Positions 7,722 to 16,112 of a stretch of 64,000 bases of DNA are shown piece by piece. Source of the DNA: Blastomonas fulva (GTDB lineage: Bacteria; Pseudomonadota; Alphaproteobacteria; Sphingomonadales; Sphingomonadaceae). Made by a program: the position numbers and the translations under genes. Location of the stretch: positions 1 through 64,000 of the forward strand of contig NZ_CP020084.1 of the NCBI RefSeq assembly GCF_003431825.1, given 5' to 3'. The notes under the pieces are model-generated. The model worked only from the letters and a program-made list of their open reading frames with translations. It had not been told where the DNA came from and searched no databases. Each line of letters opens with the position of its first letter. Position 1 is the first letter of the stretch.

Positions 7722-8322
7722 GTCGCCATACAGGCAATCGTGCAGCGGTATGACCGGACAACCCGCCAGCTCCGCGGGGATTGTTACGAAAAGCAGACCT
7801 TCGCCAAACCACCCATAACCGGACATTGGGCAAGCTGACAGCATCGCCGAAAAGCCGCATTCCGAGTGAACCGGCGTCTCTCTCAGACGTCTGCTCCGGG
7901 GATGGCTCCCGCAGGAGCCGCGGTCCGACAGGCCTGTTTCGTCGCTCGCCGAGGCGGCGGCTCCAGTCGCCGACCGTGCGCGCGGCAAACAGGCCGCGAG
8001 CGGCGGGACCGAGAGCCGGCGGGGCTATCAGAAACGCAAGGCCCAGGCGAAGCCCAAGCCGCTGGAAAAGCCCCGCCCCTTATGGCCGCAGCGCGCAAGC
8101 GCGGTGCGCGGCCAAATGCGTCAGCGATCGTCACCCGAAGGGCCGAGACCCTTCAGGGGCTCGGTGAAGCCCCGGATGCGCGAAGTCCCCGCGAAGACGG
8201 GGCCGCAGCGCACGAGGCGGAATAGAGCGCGGTCCCGACCGAAGGTCCGGAGACGTCGCGCTGCCAGACTCTTCTCAGCGCTACAGTTGACGAGCGTGTT
8301 CTTATAATGTTCTGACGTTGTC
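7722..8322. other. Intergenic stretch with a repeat fragment
   Basis: There is no convincing gene. A short copy of the dispersed repeat lies at 7790-7830 (AGACCTTCGCCAAACCACCC). The rest is GC-rich, with open frames of low-complexity Arg/Ala/Gly composition on both strands. It may be debris of an old gene, with transcription signals for the small Cys-rich gene at its right end. Confidence 0.45.
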
Positions 8323-8562
8323 ATGGGAAGCAAGCGTCTCGACACTGTCGCCGATCTGGTCCGGCATGGTCTCAATGCGCAGGTTGAATGCCGCAGGTGC
8401 CGCCGTGTCGTGATCATCCCGGCATCCAGGTTGCGCGATCAATGCTTCGCCAAATCGATCCCGATGAAGCTTGCCGTGGTCGCGCAGCATTTGAGGTGCA
8501 GCTGTGGTCACCGCGGCGCAAAGATCGATGCGACAGGGACAATGATCGACCGAGGGTCGTGA
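8323..8562 (+). CDS. Small zinc-ribbon-like protein
   Basis: A 79-residue basic protein with two cysteine groups: ECRRC at residues 23-27 and RCSCG near residues 59-63, plus a single Cys between. The spacing fits a zinc ribbon or zinc-knuckle fold. The text NAQVECRRCRRVVIIPASRL is typical of small plasmid and chromosomal zinc-finger proteins of alphaproteobacteria. It may bind nucleic acid, but no partner is evident. Confidence 0.6.
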   Translation: MGSKRLDTVADLVRHGLNAQVECRRCRRVVIIPASRLRDQCFAKSIPMKLAVVAQHLRCSCGHRGAKIDATGTMIDRGS

Positions 8563-8684
8563 GACGGGACCTTGGAGGGTGAAGTCGATATCGCAGGAAG
8601 AACGGCAATCCTCGGGGATGCTGGAAGCACGCCGGCAGGTTGCAATATGGCTGCTGCGGGCTCATCGGCGGGCGGGCACCCAAG

Positions 8685-10007
8685 TCAGGGATCTAGTGAC
8701 TCGCTTATCTTCGAGCCGAATTGCTGGATCAATGGACCGATCGTGTCCGGAACCGAGCTGGCTGTCGTCACCGTCGCTTCGATCGGATAATTGTTGCCCG
8801 CCTGGTTGAGTGCGATCGCGTGGAACCGGTCTGCCATATGGATTGTGGCTGCAACCACGGCGAGACAGGCGGCATGTGCTTCATCGGTCCGGCGGCGCTG
8901 CAGCGTCGCGAGGTCACTGACTTTCAATTCAATCGTCAGCGTCCCATCAGTCATGGTCACCCTACGCTCAATTTTCATGAAGGATCGCAGTTCGCTTCGC
9001 TGGGACTCGGTTGTCAGGACGATGGTCCCCTTCGGGCTGAGGTCGTCTGCGAGGCCGCTTCGTTTGGCGAAGGTGGGGTCCAGCGTATCGCCCCTCACAT
9101 GGACCTTCAGCGTGCTGGATTGCTGTTCGTGCAACCGCAGTAGCCACGCCAGCTGGTTCGATGTCGGTGAGGCAAAATCATGCGCGACAACCCGCCCGGC
9201 GCGCTGGAACTTGGAGATGAATCTGGCGTCAACCGGCTCTGGGGTTCCGAATTTGGGAACCTCGATCGATGCGAGGTGCGGGATCTCGTGGCTCGTTTCA
9301 ATTGCAGGGTCATAATCAGGATGGGTCGTGAGGATCGGGGCGTTCAGGTCGATCCCGTTCTGAATGGTGTAGATCAGCTGACATGGCGCCGGGATCGTGC
9401 TAAGGTTCCTTACGTTGATCATGGCCCCAGTGAGGATCGGCGCTCGCCTTTGCCCGAAGGCGAGATAATCCATCGCCTTGTCACTTTCAGCCATGTAGAC
9501 AGGAGGCACATAGTTCGGTGCAAATCGCCGGACAAAGGCTAGGCAATCCCTGAGATAACCTTGAAGGTCGTTCGCGTAGGCTGGACCCCGCGAGGCTTCG
9601 ATGTCGAGGTCGATGTCGCCTACAAGAGGATCGCCGCGCATGACGCTGCCGTAAAGGTAGACCCTGTTGATGCTGATGAGACGATCGGGATCAGCATTGA
9701 TAGCCACAAATCGTTCAAGCAGCTGGTCGAGGATGCCACGCGCCTTGGTCAACTCGGTTTTCACGACGCTGCGTGAATGGGCAACCGCCCTGCCTGTCGG
9801 GGTCAGATCGGATCGCTCATCGTCGAGCAAACCAAGCAGGCCTGCGATTTCGAGGGCATGCGATCCGTGGATGAGGGTCGGAAAGACCGAACGTAGGCCG
9901 ACAAAGGAGCCGGGATCATTCGTTCTGGAAAGAGATTTCAACCCTTCCTTGATGTTCGTGACCGGCACTCCCCCGATGGCGAACTTCCGAGGGAAGGTAA
10001 TCGACAT
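8685..10007 (-). CDS. Nucleotidyltransferase-fold protein with N-terminal helical domain
   Basis: A 440-residue protein. Residues about 117-137 carry VYLYGSVMRGDPLVGDIDLD, the Pol-beta nucleotidyltransferase signature: Gly-Ser at 120-121 then Asp131, Asp133 and Asp135. Before it, residues 35-100 look like a winged-helix or helical domain (HALEIAGLLGLLDDERSDLT). The C-terminal 300 residues are unrecognised. Such proteins may nucleotidylate antibiotics, proteins or RNA; the length and lack of an aminoglycoside-type context argue against a classical resistance enzyme. ATG at 10007 follows AGGAGG. The gene is probably a single unit. Its role is unknown. Confidence 0.65.
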   Translation of the reverse strand: MSITFPRKFAIGGVPVTNIKEGLKSLSRTNDPGSFVGLRSVFPTLIHGSHALEIAGLLGLLDDERSDLTPTGRAVAHSRSVVKTELTKARGILDQLLERFVAINADPDRLISINRVYLYGSVMRGDPLVGDIDLDIEASRGPAYANDLQGYLRDCLAFVRRFAPNYVPPVYMAESDKAMDYLAFGQRRAPILTGAMINVRNLSTIPAPCQLIYTIQNGIDLNAPILTTHPDYDPAIETSHEIPHLASIEVPKFGTPEPVDARFISKFQRAGRVVAHDFASPTSNQLAWLLRLHEQQSSTLKVHVRGDTLDPTFAKRSGLADDLSPKGTIVLTTESQRSELRSFMKIERRVTMTDGTLTIELKVSDLATLQRRRTDEAHAACLAVVAATIHMADRFHAIALNQAGNNYPIEATVTTASSVPDTIGPLIQQFGSKISESLDP

Positions 10008-10113
10008 GTAGCGGATCCTCCTGGTGGCAGTCTTACTATGGCGTTTGTCGTCCTCGGTCAGGATGGATTTTTTGGCCGATCAGGCTGGCGATCTTCGGCT
10101 GTGAAGCGAAGCG

Positions 10114-10139
10114 AGGGGCGGCACCGCGGTGCCGCCCCT
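10114..10139 (-). terminator. Palindromic terminator after ssb
   Basis: A perfect 26-base palindrome (AGGGGCGGCACC plus its complement around a CG centre) begins 5 bases after the ssb stop. The tail on the minus strand is CGCTTCGCTTC, only moderately U-rich, so it may also act as an mRNA stabiliser. Confidence 0.6.
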
Positions 10140-10144
10140 GCTGG

Positions 10145-10480
10145 TCACAGGAACTCGACGTTCTCGGCGATGATCTCGCAGCCGTAGCGGTCATTGCCTT
10201 CGGCGTCCTGCCAGCGCGAGTAGTGGATGCGGCCCGTCACGGCGAGCTGGTCGCCCTTGGCCTTGTGCTGGCGCAGCGGGAGCCCGAGGCCGTTGAAGAC
10301 GGTGATCTTGTGGAATTCGGCATCCTTGACCGGGTAGCCGGTTTCGGGGTCCTTCTGGACCTTGCCGTCGCGGATAACCGGACGTTCGGTCACGAGGATG
10401 AGTTCGGTGATGCGGGTGTCGCTGCGGTCGCGGGCGACGGGATCCTTGGCGAGACGGCCGACGAGGTTGACGATGTTCAT
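10145..10480 (-). CDS. ssb: Single-stranded DNA-binding (OB-fold) protein
   Basis: A 111-residue OB-fold protein that starts MNIVNLVGRLAKDPVAR and continues with DAEFHKITVFNGLG and LAVTGRIHYSRWQDAEGN, the standard SSB strands. It lacks the usual acidic C-terminal tail of chromosomal SSB and ends VEFL, as many plasmid versions do. Plasmid SSBs protect entering single strands and dampen the SOS response in recipients. ATG at 10480 follows GGAGG. Its leader shares a 13-base block with the leader at 2612-2626, and a strong palindrome follows its stop. Confidence 0.85.
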   Translation of the reverse strand: MNIVNLVGRLAKDPVARDRSDTRITELILVTERPVIRDGKVQKDPETGYPVKDAEFHKITVFNGLGLPLRQHKAKGDQLAVTGRIHYSRWQDAEGNDRYGCEIIAENVEFL

Positions 10481-10502
10481 TGCAAGAGCCTCCTTGGTGC
10501 CG

Positions 10503-10515
10503 ACGGCTCGTCCGC
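10503..10515 (-). promoter_or_regulatory. Leader hairpin of ssb, shared with the 2340-2591 gene
   Basis: This 13-base block is identical to 2614-2626. Together with flanking bases it can form a CCG/CGG-rich hairpin ahead of AAGGAGG. Confidence 0.45.
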
Positions 10516-10948
10516 CGGTGCCCTTATCGAGCCTCGGCGAGAGAGCTGGGACACCGCGCGCCTCAGCGCGCGGGAAACCTCGGAAATCGAGGTGGTGCGG
10601 GCAGCCCGGCTTGCCGGGCAACACGGCTCGCATTTCTGCAGGTTGGCCCTAAGCTCGACCAGAGAGGCAGGGGCACTGGGCGGCGGACGTGCGGTTGGCA
10701 CAGGAGCTTATCGCACGCCTGAACATCAACTTCGCTGCGTACCGGCTTGCTATCGACGATGATGATCGCCGGATAATTCGCCCGCCCTTGCCGATCCCGG
10801 TGAGCGAGAGGTCCCTCTGCGGCACTGGTCCGGAATACCCGACCTTGGCCACCTCGGGCGCCAATCCACAACGCCGGCGTCACTGGCCTGGCGTTGATGC
10901 ATGATTAGACAAGGCTCCAAGGAGCGGGCTGTCTCGGCATTCCGGCAA
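10516..10948. other. Gap between ssb and the toxin-antitoxin pair
   Basis: No frame here has a family signature or a good start. It probably contains the ssb promoter on the minus strand and the 3' end of the toxin transcript. Confidence 0.4.
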
Positions 10949-11353
10949 TCAATCGCGATCGACGGCAGCGGCGCCCCAGGCTCCGATGGCGTCGATGATC
11001 TTTGCCGTGAACCGCGGTGGGAGTCGTGCGGCAATGTACCCGGGCTGCTTCATCAGGGGTCTGATGTCGAACCCGGGCCAAGTGAACCGGTTGAATTCCG
11101 AAACGACGACCGCGCTGCCCGGAGCGAGCCCGGCTGTGCGTGCGATCTCATCGGGGATGGCGATGGCGTTCTTGCGCCCCTCGCCCTTGGTCGTGATCGC
11201 GGCGACCAGATAGCGCGAGCCTTCCACACCCACGACGACGACGAAGCGTTCCTTGACGCCTTCGTCGCGGCCTCGTCTCTGCTCTTCCTCGAAGAGATAG
11301 ACGTATCGGAGGATATGGCCTGCGGCGGGTCGGTCAGTCTTCCCAGCGGTCAT
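10949..11353 (-). CDS. PemK/MazF-like toxin, putative
   Basis: A 134-residue protein from ATG 11353. Its core RFVVVVGVEGSRYLVAAITT followed by AIAIPDEIARTAGL and VVVSEFNRFTWPGFDIRP resembles the plasmid-borne growth inhibitors that are distantly related to PemK/MazF endoribonucleases. It begins 20 bases inside the 3' end of a Phd/YefM antitoxin gene, the usual order for such pairs. The family call is by pattern and context; ribonuclease activity is an inference. It would act in the cytoplasm on mRNA when the antitoxin is lost. Confidence 0.6.
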   Translation of the reverse strand: MTAGKTDRPAAGHILRYVYLFEEEQRRGRDEGVKERFVVVVGVEGSRYLVAAITTKGEGRKNAIAIPDEIARTAGLAPGSAVVVSEFNRFTWPGFDIRPLMKQPGYIAARLPPRFTAKIIDAIGAWGAAAVDRD

Positions 11354-11636
11354 TGGCAAGTTCACTGGCCGAAGGCCGTGCATTGGCGAAAGCCTTGCGA
11401 TCGGCTTCGGTCATGTCGGACGAAGCGACAGCTTCGATATTCATGTGGCCGGCGATGACACCGCGTGCCGCCTCTTCGAGATGGTGGAAATATTCGCTAT
11501 CTGCGATCACATGCCGCTCGCGGCCATGGCTGGTCAGGACGACCGGCTGTTTGGTTGCCAGATCGAGGAACTCGCCGGTGTTGTTGTGAAACCGGGTCAG
11601 GGGAACCCTGGGGTGCTCATTCGCCGCCGCTGGCAT
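11334..11636 (-). CDS. Phd/YefM-family antitoxin
   Basis: A 100-residue protein from ATG 11636, chosen by its AGGAGA site. Residues 10-45 (VPLTRFHNNTGEFLDLATKQ, then PVVLTSHGRERHVIADSEYF) match the Phd/YefM DNA-binding fold, in which the segment after the first helix recognises the operator. The acidic C-terminal tail (residues 70-100) would bind and block the toxin. It overlaps the toxin gene downstream by 20 bases and probably represses the pair's promoter upstream of 11636. Confidence 0.8.
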   Translation of the reverse strand: MPAAANEHPRVPLTRFHNNTGEFLDLATKQPVVLTSHGRERHVIADSEYFHHLEEAARGVIAGHMNIEAVASSDMTEADRKAFANARPSASELANDRWED

Positions 11637-11711
11637 GGTGGTATCTCCTCTTGGCCTCAAAATAGCAATTATTGCCAAAATAGCAAGATTTCTGTGGCGC
11701 CGCTCGCCGCG

Positions 11712-12083
11712 CTAGTCGTCCCCATCTCTCGCCAGCGGCTCAGACAGCAACGGGACGAGGCCCGCATCAATCGCAAAGCCCAGAGTCGTTGCGAGGCGGC
11801 AGGCTCGAGCGATTGACCCGTCTGGAACATCGAGCGCCCTTTCAATGTGCCCAAGGGTTTCGCCAGCGCCAGGTTCACAGACCGTGTGAAGCTTGCCCGG
11901 CTCTGCGGTGATAGCAAAGGGCCAGGTCATCGCGACACCGACAACCCCTTCGTCGAGAATGAGCAGAGTATCGCCAGCAGCGATAGTCTCGTCGGTCTGT
12001 ACGGCGTCGTAGGCATTGCCCGTCGAGGCGAACGCATGGATCCGCCACGCGCTAAAGGCGAAGCGCTCGCTATCAGTCAGCAT
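11712..12083 (-). CDS. Hypothetical plasmid protein, 123 residues
   Basis: It begins MLTDSERFAFSAWRIHAFAS and is an acidic alpha/beta protein with no recognised motif. Its start overlaps the end of the 12077-12592 gene by 7 bases, so the two are co-translated and probably work together. Its C-terminal half (IERALDVPDGSIARACRLAT) could be a helix-turn-helix but is not convincing. Confidence 0.6.
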   Translation of the reverse strand: MLTDSERFAFSAWRIHAFASTGNAYDAVQTDETIAAGDTLLILDEGVVGVAMTWPFAITAEPGKLHTVCEPGAGETLGHIERALDVPDGSIARACRLATTLGFAIDAGLVPLLSEPLARDGDD

Positions 12084-12592
12084 GGCAGGCCCCCTTCAGA
12101 AAAGGCGCGCTGCGCCGCTTCTGGAAAGGCTGCGGTGAGGTTCCGGTGGAGCGGCCCGGACGAGGCGGGAAAGAATGCGCCAGTGCTGCTCGGCCGTGTG
12201 ATCCGCAGTGCGCTTGCGATGGCATCCACGACGAAAACCGCAAGCTGATCGCTGGCCGTCAGCTGGCCGAATTCAGGCGGTGCAAACCCGGCCTGATGCC
12301 AGAAGGCGATGCCGGTCTCGAGGGTCTCGAGATAACTGGCATGGCTGCCATCGTCCTGCTCATTGTCGATGCTCGCCTCGACTGTCCGGTAGGTCCCGAA
12401 ATCATGAGCGTTAGCCTTGATCCGCAGGGTGATTCCGGCGGGCGGAGGCCCAGCCACCGCGATCAGCGCAGCCCTGTAGAGCATGGCTTCCGCGGTATTC
12501 ACGAGGTCGAAGTTCGGGGTGTGGCCGATCTGCGCGCAGTCTTCGTTTGTGGGCGCGCCTTCAAGATCGAGAGTCCAGATTGTTTTTGCCAT
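12077..12592 (-). CDS. Hypothetical plasmid protein, 171 residues
   Basis: It begins MAKTIWTLDLEGAPTNEDCA. The N-terminal third is mostly beta and the remainder helical (TASDQLAVFVVDAIASALRI). No family is recognised. It is the first of two overlapping genes. Its leader is notable: a perfect 7-bp stem (TTCAAGC/GCTTGAA) holds the Shine-Dalgarno AAAGGAG as its loop and its 3' arm ends on the start codon, which suggests translation can be switched. Confidence 0.6.
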   Translation of the reverse strand: MAKTIWTLDLEGAPTNEDCAQIGHTPNFDLVNTAEAMLYRAALIAVAGPPPAGITLRIKANAHDFGTYRTVEASIDNEQDDGSHASYLETLETGIAFWHQAGFAPPEFGQLTASDQLAVFVVDAIASALRITRPSSTGAFFPASSGPLHRNLTAAFPEAAQRAFSEGGLPC

Positions 12593-12612
12593 TCAAGCCT
12601 CCTTTGCTTGAA
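12592..12612 (-). promoter_or_regulatory. Hairpin with the Shine-Dalgarno site as its loop
   Basis: In the transcript TTCAAGC (12612-12606), loop AAAGGAG, then GCTTGAA (12598-12592), whose last A is the A of the ATG. A GGGAAGGGGGAGG polypurine tract lies just upstream. If folded, it would expose the site in a tight loop or hide the start codon. Confidence 0.5.
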
Positions 12613-12682
12613 CGGCGCCTCCCCCTTCCCTCTTGCTGGCCGAGTTCCTTCAGCAGTTCTGCCGAGCCCGACAGCAGCGGGC

Positions 12683-12724
12683 AAAAGAAAAGGCCCGCCC
12701 GCGACAAATGCGCAGACGGGCCTT
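12683..12724 (-). terminator. Intrinsic terminator after the DUF736 gene
   Basis: A stem of AAGGCCCGTC against GGCGGGCCTT (12715-12724 and 12690-12699) is followed on the minus strand by TTTTCTTTT. It lies about 55 bases past the stop codon at 12779. Confidence 0.75.
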
Positions 12725-12778
12725 CCCGATGTGACCGGCGCGGGTCGCGGCACCGGTCACGGGGGGGGCTTGTCCCGG

Positions 12779-13279
12779 TCAGGCGTCGACGCTCGCGCGC
12801 GTCTTGCCCTTGGGTGCCGGAGCGGTGCTTTCGCCCAGACCGTCGCCGGTGGCAGCGGCGCTGTCAACGCTGCGGTCGCTGGCCGGTTCGTCTCCGGTGG
12901 CGGTGAGCGGCGGCAGGGCGCCTTCACTCTCGCTGCCGAAGCCGTCGAGCGAGGCCTTGGGCTTCGAACGGCGCCAAGCGACATTGAAGCTCCCATCGTT
13001 CTGCTGGAACATGGCGACCGGGATCGGCGCCGAGAGGCTGGGATCGTCGATCTGGCCCGACAGGAAGCATTCGCCGGTCTCGTTCGACGAGTATTCCCAC
13101 AGCGCACCGATCTTGACCCAGCTGCGGCGGTCCGCCGAGAGCGCCATGAGGTCGAACTTGGGTGCCCGCTCGTTGGTGGATTCGAAGGCCCGCAGAGCGA
13201 CGGTCGCACTGAAGGTCAGGGTGGTGATGCGGCCGATGTGAACGCCTTCTGCGTTGGCCTTGAGGGTGCCGATGTTCAT
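12779..13279 (-). CDS. DUF736-family protein
   Basis: A 166-residue protein. Residues 1-105 (MNIGTLKANAEGVHIGRITT, KFDLMALSADRRSWVKIGAL, NVAWRRSK) match DUF736, a small beta-rich family found almost only on conjugative elements of alphaproteobacteria and of unknown function. The last 60 residues are a low-complexity tail rich in Ser, Asp, Ala and Lys that plasmid homologues often lack. ATG at 13279 follows AGGAG. It has its own hairpin leader and terminator. Confidence 0.78.
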   Translation of the reverse strand: MNIGTLKANAEGVHIGRITTLTFSATVALRAFESTNERAPKFDLMALSADRRSWVKIGALWEYSSNETGECFLSGQIDDPSLSAPIPVAMFQQNDGSFNVAWRRSKPKASLDGFGSESEGALPPLTATGDEPASDRSVDSAAATGDGLGESTAPAPKGKTRASVDA

Positions 13280-13481
13280 GTCACATTCTCCTGATGCTGT
13301 CCGAACCCCTTGTCCGGAACACCTTCTCCCATCCCCCCTCTCCTCCGGGCCCGTGGCCCGGCCCGTGCGCCAGCCACCGCAGGCGCGCGTAATTCTTTCC
13401 AGCCCAGAGGGCTGAGGAGTCTCGATGCGTGGTTTGGAGCTGAACCGGCCCTGCTTCGAGCCATGCGCGGTCTGTACCGAC

Positions 13482-13832
13482 CTAAGCTTCGGGCTCGGAC
13501 CTGTCCTTAATCTGGCTGAGGCGCGCCATGAAGGCCTTGGCTTCGAGCTGATTGGGTCCATCGCGCGTGGCGAGGCAGGCCATCCTGTCGATCTCGAGCT
13601 GTGCGGCAAGACTTGCATCGATATGGCAATAGGGTTCGAGCACGCGGATTGCGTCAACTGCGCGGGGGAGCTCGCCGAAATCAGTTCCGACCCATACGAG
13701 TTCGATCTCTTCTCCGTCTTCGTCAGGGGCGCTCAGTACCTGTGCGAAATAGGTCTGAAGTGGACGGTCCCAGCCAACATAGGCACTTGCCGCCGCAACT
13801 CCGTCACGAAGCGGCACTTTGTGTCTGCTCAT
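13482..13832 (-). CDS. Hypothetical plasmid protein, 116 residues
   Basis: It begins MSRHKVPLRDGVAAASAYVG and includes a short beta-rich stretch (EEIELVWVGTDFGELPRAVD) and a helical C terminus. The whole sequence is acidic. No family is recognised. It lies between the DUF736 and DUF3768 genes in the same orientation, a neighbourhood of small plasmid accessory proteins. Confidence 0.6.
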   Translation of the reverse strand: MSRHKVPLRDGVAAASAYVGWDRPLQTYFAQVLSAPDEDGEEIELVWVGTDFGELPRAVDAIRVLEPYCHIDASLAAQLEIDRMACLATRDGPNQLEAKAFMARLSQIKDRSEPEA

Positions 13833-13904
13833 GCGCTTTTTACCTCCCCATCAGGTTTGGGCGGCTGCCGGGTGACGCAGCGATATCCCTGTCCCTCACA
13901 ATGA

Positions 13905-14276
13905 TCAGTAGTCCGCTGGCCGCATCAGCGTGATGACGCGCCGTGTCATCGCTGGATTGGCCGGATCCTCGGACCCGAACGCCAGTTCGGTGTCGTAATA
14001 ATCGACCTTCATCAGCACCTTGATGCCATCGACATCCATGCTTGCAAAGTCTCGCTCGGGCGAATCCGGGGCGAAGGTGCAATGGCGCAGAGCGGCCATC
14101 AACCGGGCCTGTGCCCGCATGCTTTGTGCCACCGTGTCGCCGCCGAGTTCGGCTAGAAGCCCGGAGGTCATGACGATGCGTGCCATGCGGTCACGGCCCT
14201 CCCGCGCGGCATCATTGAGCAGCGCGATGCGCTCGGTGCGCTGCAGAGCGCAAGCGAGGTCGGATGTGTCATGCAT
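13905..14276 (-). CDS. DUF3768-family protein
   Basis: A 123-residue protein. The conserved pattern of DUF3768 is visible: RIALLNDAAREGRDRMARIV, MTSGLLAELGG, then DVDGIKVLMKVDYYDTELAF and RRVITLMRPADY at the C terminus. The family is common on alphaproteobacterial plasmids and has no known function. The start ATG at 14276 is preceded by GGAGGAGACCTCC, in which GGAGG and CCTCC pair, so the Shine-Dalgarno site sits inside a small hairpin. Confidence 0.78.
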   Translation of the reverse strand: MHDTSDLACALQRTERIALLNDAAREGRDRMARIVMTSGLLAELGGDTVAQSMRAQARLMAALRHCTFAPDSPERDFASMDVDGIKVLMKVDYYDTELAFGSEDPANPAMTRRVITLMRPADY

Positions 14277-14277
14277 T

Positions 14278-14290
14278 GGAGGTCTCCTCC
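14278..14290 (-). promoter_or_regulatory. Hairpin sequestering the DUF3768 Shine-Dalgarno site
   Basis: GGAGG and CCTCC pair across a three-base loop immediately before the start codon. A further GATCG-type stem lies just upstream. Confidence 0.45.
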
Positions 14291-14335
14291 CGATCAAAGG
14301 GGCGATCAGCGGGCAACCGGACGGCCTCGCGGGCT

Positions 14336-16009
14336 TCAGCCCGCAGGCTGACAAGCGGAAAGCTGAACATCGATCGCGGTCCCAGGGGCAACGGTAATGG
14401 CAACCTGCCGGCCCTTGGGAATGACCCACAGGATGCTGGCGAGCGTGTCGCGGATGCGGGCCGCAACGGCCTCGTCCTCGCCGAGCAGCACCCGGGCCGC
14501 GAGTTCGCGAGCATCGCGCAGAAAGTGCTCGTGCTGGGTGTCCCAGGAATCGGCCTCGCTGTCGTCGCTCGCGCAGAAACAGACGTTCTCGATCAGATCG
14601 ACCAGCGTTTCGGGGGTCAGCGCCGGACCCGGCACAAAAGCGATACGGATCTGGTCGACACCGCTGTACCAGCCATCCTCGCCCACGACGAAGGCGACGT
14701 CTGCCGGGATCCGTTCCTCGCGCTGCGTTTCGCTGGCGCGGTGAAAGACACAGAACCTCAGTTCGATCGTCTCGGCTCGAACATGGTCATCGAGCGGCGG
14801 GAAGCTGCCGTTCTCGGCGATGACGTGGCCCTGCTCCCCGGCTGAAACATAGAAGCGCACGTTGCCGAGCTGATGCAGCGCGTCATACCAGCCATAGCCA
14901 GCGTATGCGGGATGGTTCTCGACGAGGTGCGGGCGCAAAGGTTGCTCGCGCAGCGCGCGCTCCAGTCCCTGTGCAATATCGGGCTCAATATCCGCGACAA
15001 GGATCGTGTCCGCACCTGCCGCGACTTCCTCATACTCGACATTGACGTTGTCGCTCTCCGCGATGGCCGCATGCCAGCGGGGCAGGCAGGGGTCGGCCTC
15101 CGGCAGGGCAACCCCCAGATCGCGGGCTTCCTTCCAGTTCTCGAAGGAAAGCCGGTGCTGGCCTCTGTGCGCCAGCGCGGCATAGATCGTGCGCTTGCAC
15201 GCTGCCTGCAGCGCCGCAAATGCGGCGTTCTCGACGAATTCCTTGCGCGCCGGGAGCACAAGGGCAAGACCCGGGGTGGCCCCGATATCGAGCCGGGCAT
15301 GGTAGGTCTTGCCGCCAAGGCTCTCCGAGACGCTGGCAAGCTTGCGGGTGAGCACCATGCCATGGAAGTTCGTCGTGGGGTCCTGGTGGTATTCGCGCCC
15401 CTCGAACACGCCGATCTGGCTGCCGTTCCACTCGGCGATGTAGTTTGCCTTGGCGAGAAAGTCCTCGCGCGGCACTTGCGCGCCATTGAAGAAGACCGGC
15501 AGCGGATAGAACTTCGCGACCTCGCGCAGAATCCGCTCGGTCGTCTGCTCGCTCACCCCGGGCATCAGGAAGGTGATGGTCGTCCCAACCGGGCGAGCAA
15601 GGGGCACCACGGCAATGTCCTTCGCGCCGGTCCAGCCATCCGCGGGGACATGCACCGACCATCCGGTGTCGGCATCGCCATGACGTGAGCTGATCCGGGT
15701 GTCCTTGCCCGCCAGGCTGAAGACACCCATGCCTGCCGGGTCTTCGGCCTCATGGATGTGCTGGCTCCAGCCCGAATCCCCCAGCGCAATCATGGTCTGG
15801 GGATCGGCGACCCCGGTTCCATCATCGACAAGGGTCAATCGCGCTCCGTCCTGATCGGCGCAGCAGGCGATATCGATCCGGGATGCGCCAGCGCGGCGAC
15901 TGTTCTGGAGGAGCTCGCCGAGGATATCGCCGATGGTGCCGTTAAAGAGGCGCGTGACTTTGGTGATCGTCTTCGGGCTCACGCTGGGTCGGATGACTGT
16001 TGGGTTCAT
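14336..16009 (-). CDS. GHKL (Hsp90/MutL-type) ATPase domain protein
   Basis: A 557-residue protein from ATG 16009. The N-terminal 150 residues carry a GHKL ATP-binding fold: the N box GELLQNSRRAGAS (31-43), the G1 box VDDGTGV (61-67) and the G2 box GMGVFSLAG (93-101). The remainder, about 400 residues, has no recognised domain. Histidine-kinase features are absent, so it is closer to MORC, Hsp90 or MutL-type ATPases. Such proteins occur in plasmid accessory regions without known roles and in defence or anti-defence systems. It lies between DUF3768 and DUF7007 genes, each with its own leader. Confidence 0.75.
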   Translation of the reverse strand: MNPTVIRPSVSPKTITKVTRLFNGTIGDILGELLQNSRRAGASRIDIACCADQDGARLTLVDDGTGVADPQTMIALGDSGWSQHIHEAEDPAGMGVFSLAGKDTRISSRHGDADTGWSVHVPADGWTGAKDIAVVPLARPVGTTITFLMPGVSEQTTERILREVAKFYPLPVFFNGAQVPREDFLAKANYIAEWNGSQIGVFEGREYHQDPTTNFHGMVLTRKLASVSESLGGKTYHARLDIGATPGLALVLPARKEFVENAAFAALQAACKRTIYAALAHRGQHRLSFENWKEARDLGVALPEADPCLPRWHAAIAESDNVNVEYEEVAAGADTILVADIEPDIAQGLERALREQPLRPHLVENHPAYAGYGWYDALHQLGNVRFYVSAGEQGHVIAENGSFPPLDDHVRAETIELRFCVFHRASETQREERIPADVAFVVGEDGWYSGVDQIRIAFVPGPALTPETLVDLIENVCFCASDDSEADSWDTQHEHFLRDARELAARVLLGEDEAVAARIRDTLASILWVIPKGRQVAITVAPGTAIDVQLSACQPAG

Positions 16010-16112
16010 GGCAAAGGGTCCTTCATCGCACTGGTTCGCCCTTCCCCTCCCCCTTCCCTCCAGATCGGCGGATCGATGCCTGGCCAGAGCCGGGCGGTCC
16101 TCGGCCTGCTCT

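Noticed and set aside
7866..8225. Short open frames in the gap at 7.7-8.3 kb
   Set aside because: Arg/Ala/Gly/Pro-rich composition, no ribosome site and no recognised family; treated as noncoding.
12146..13294. Plus-strand open frame over the DUF736 region
   Set aside because: It crosses the terminator and two minus-strand genes; no signature.
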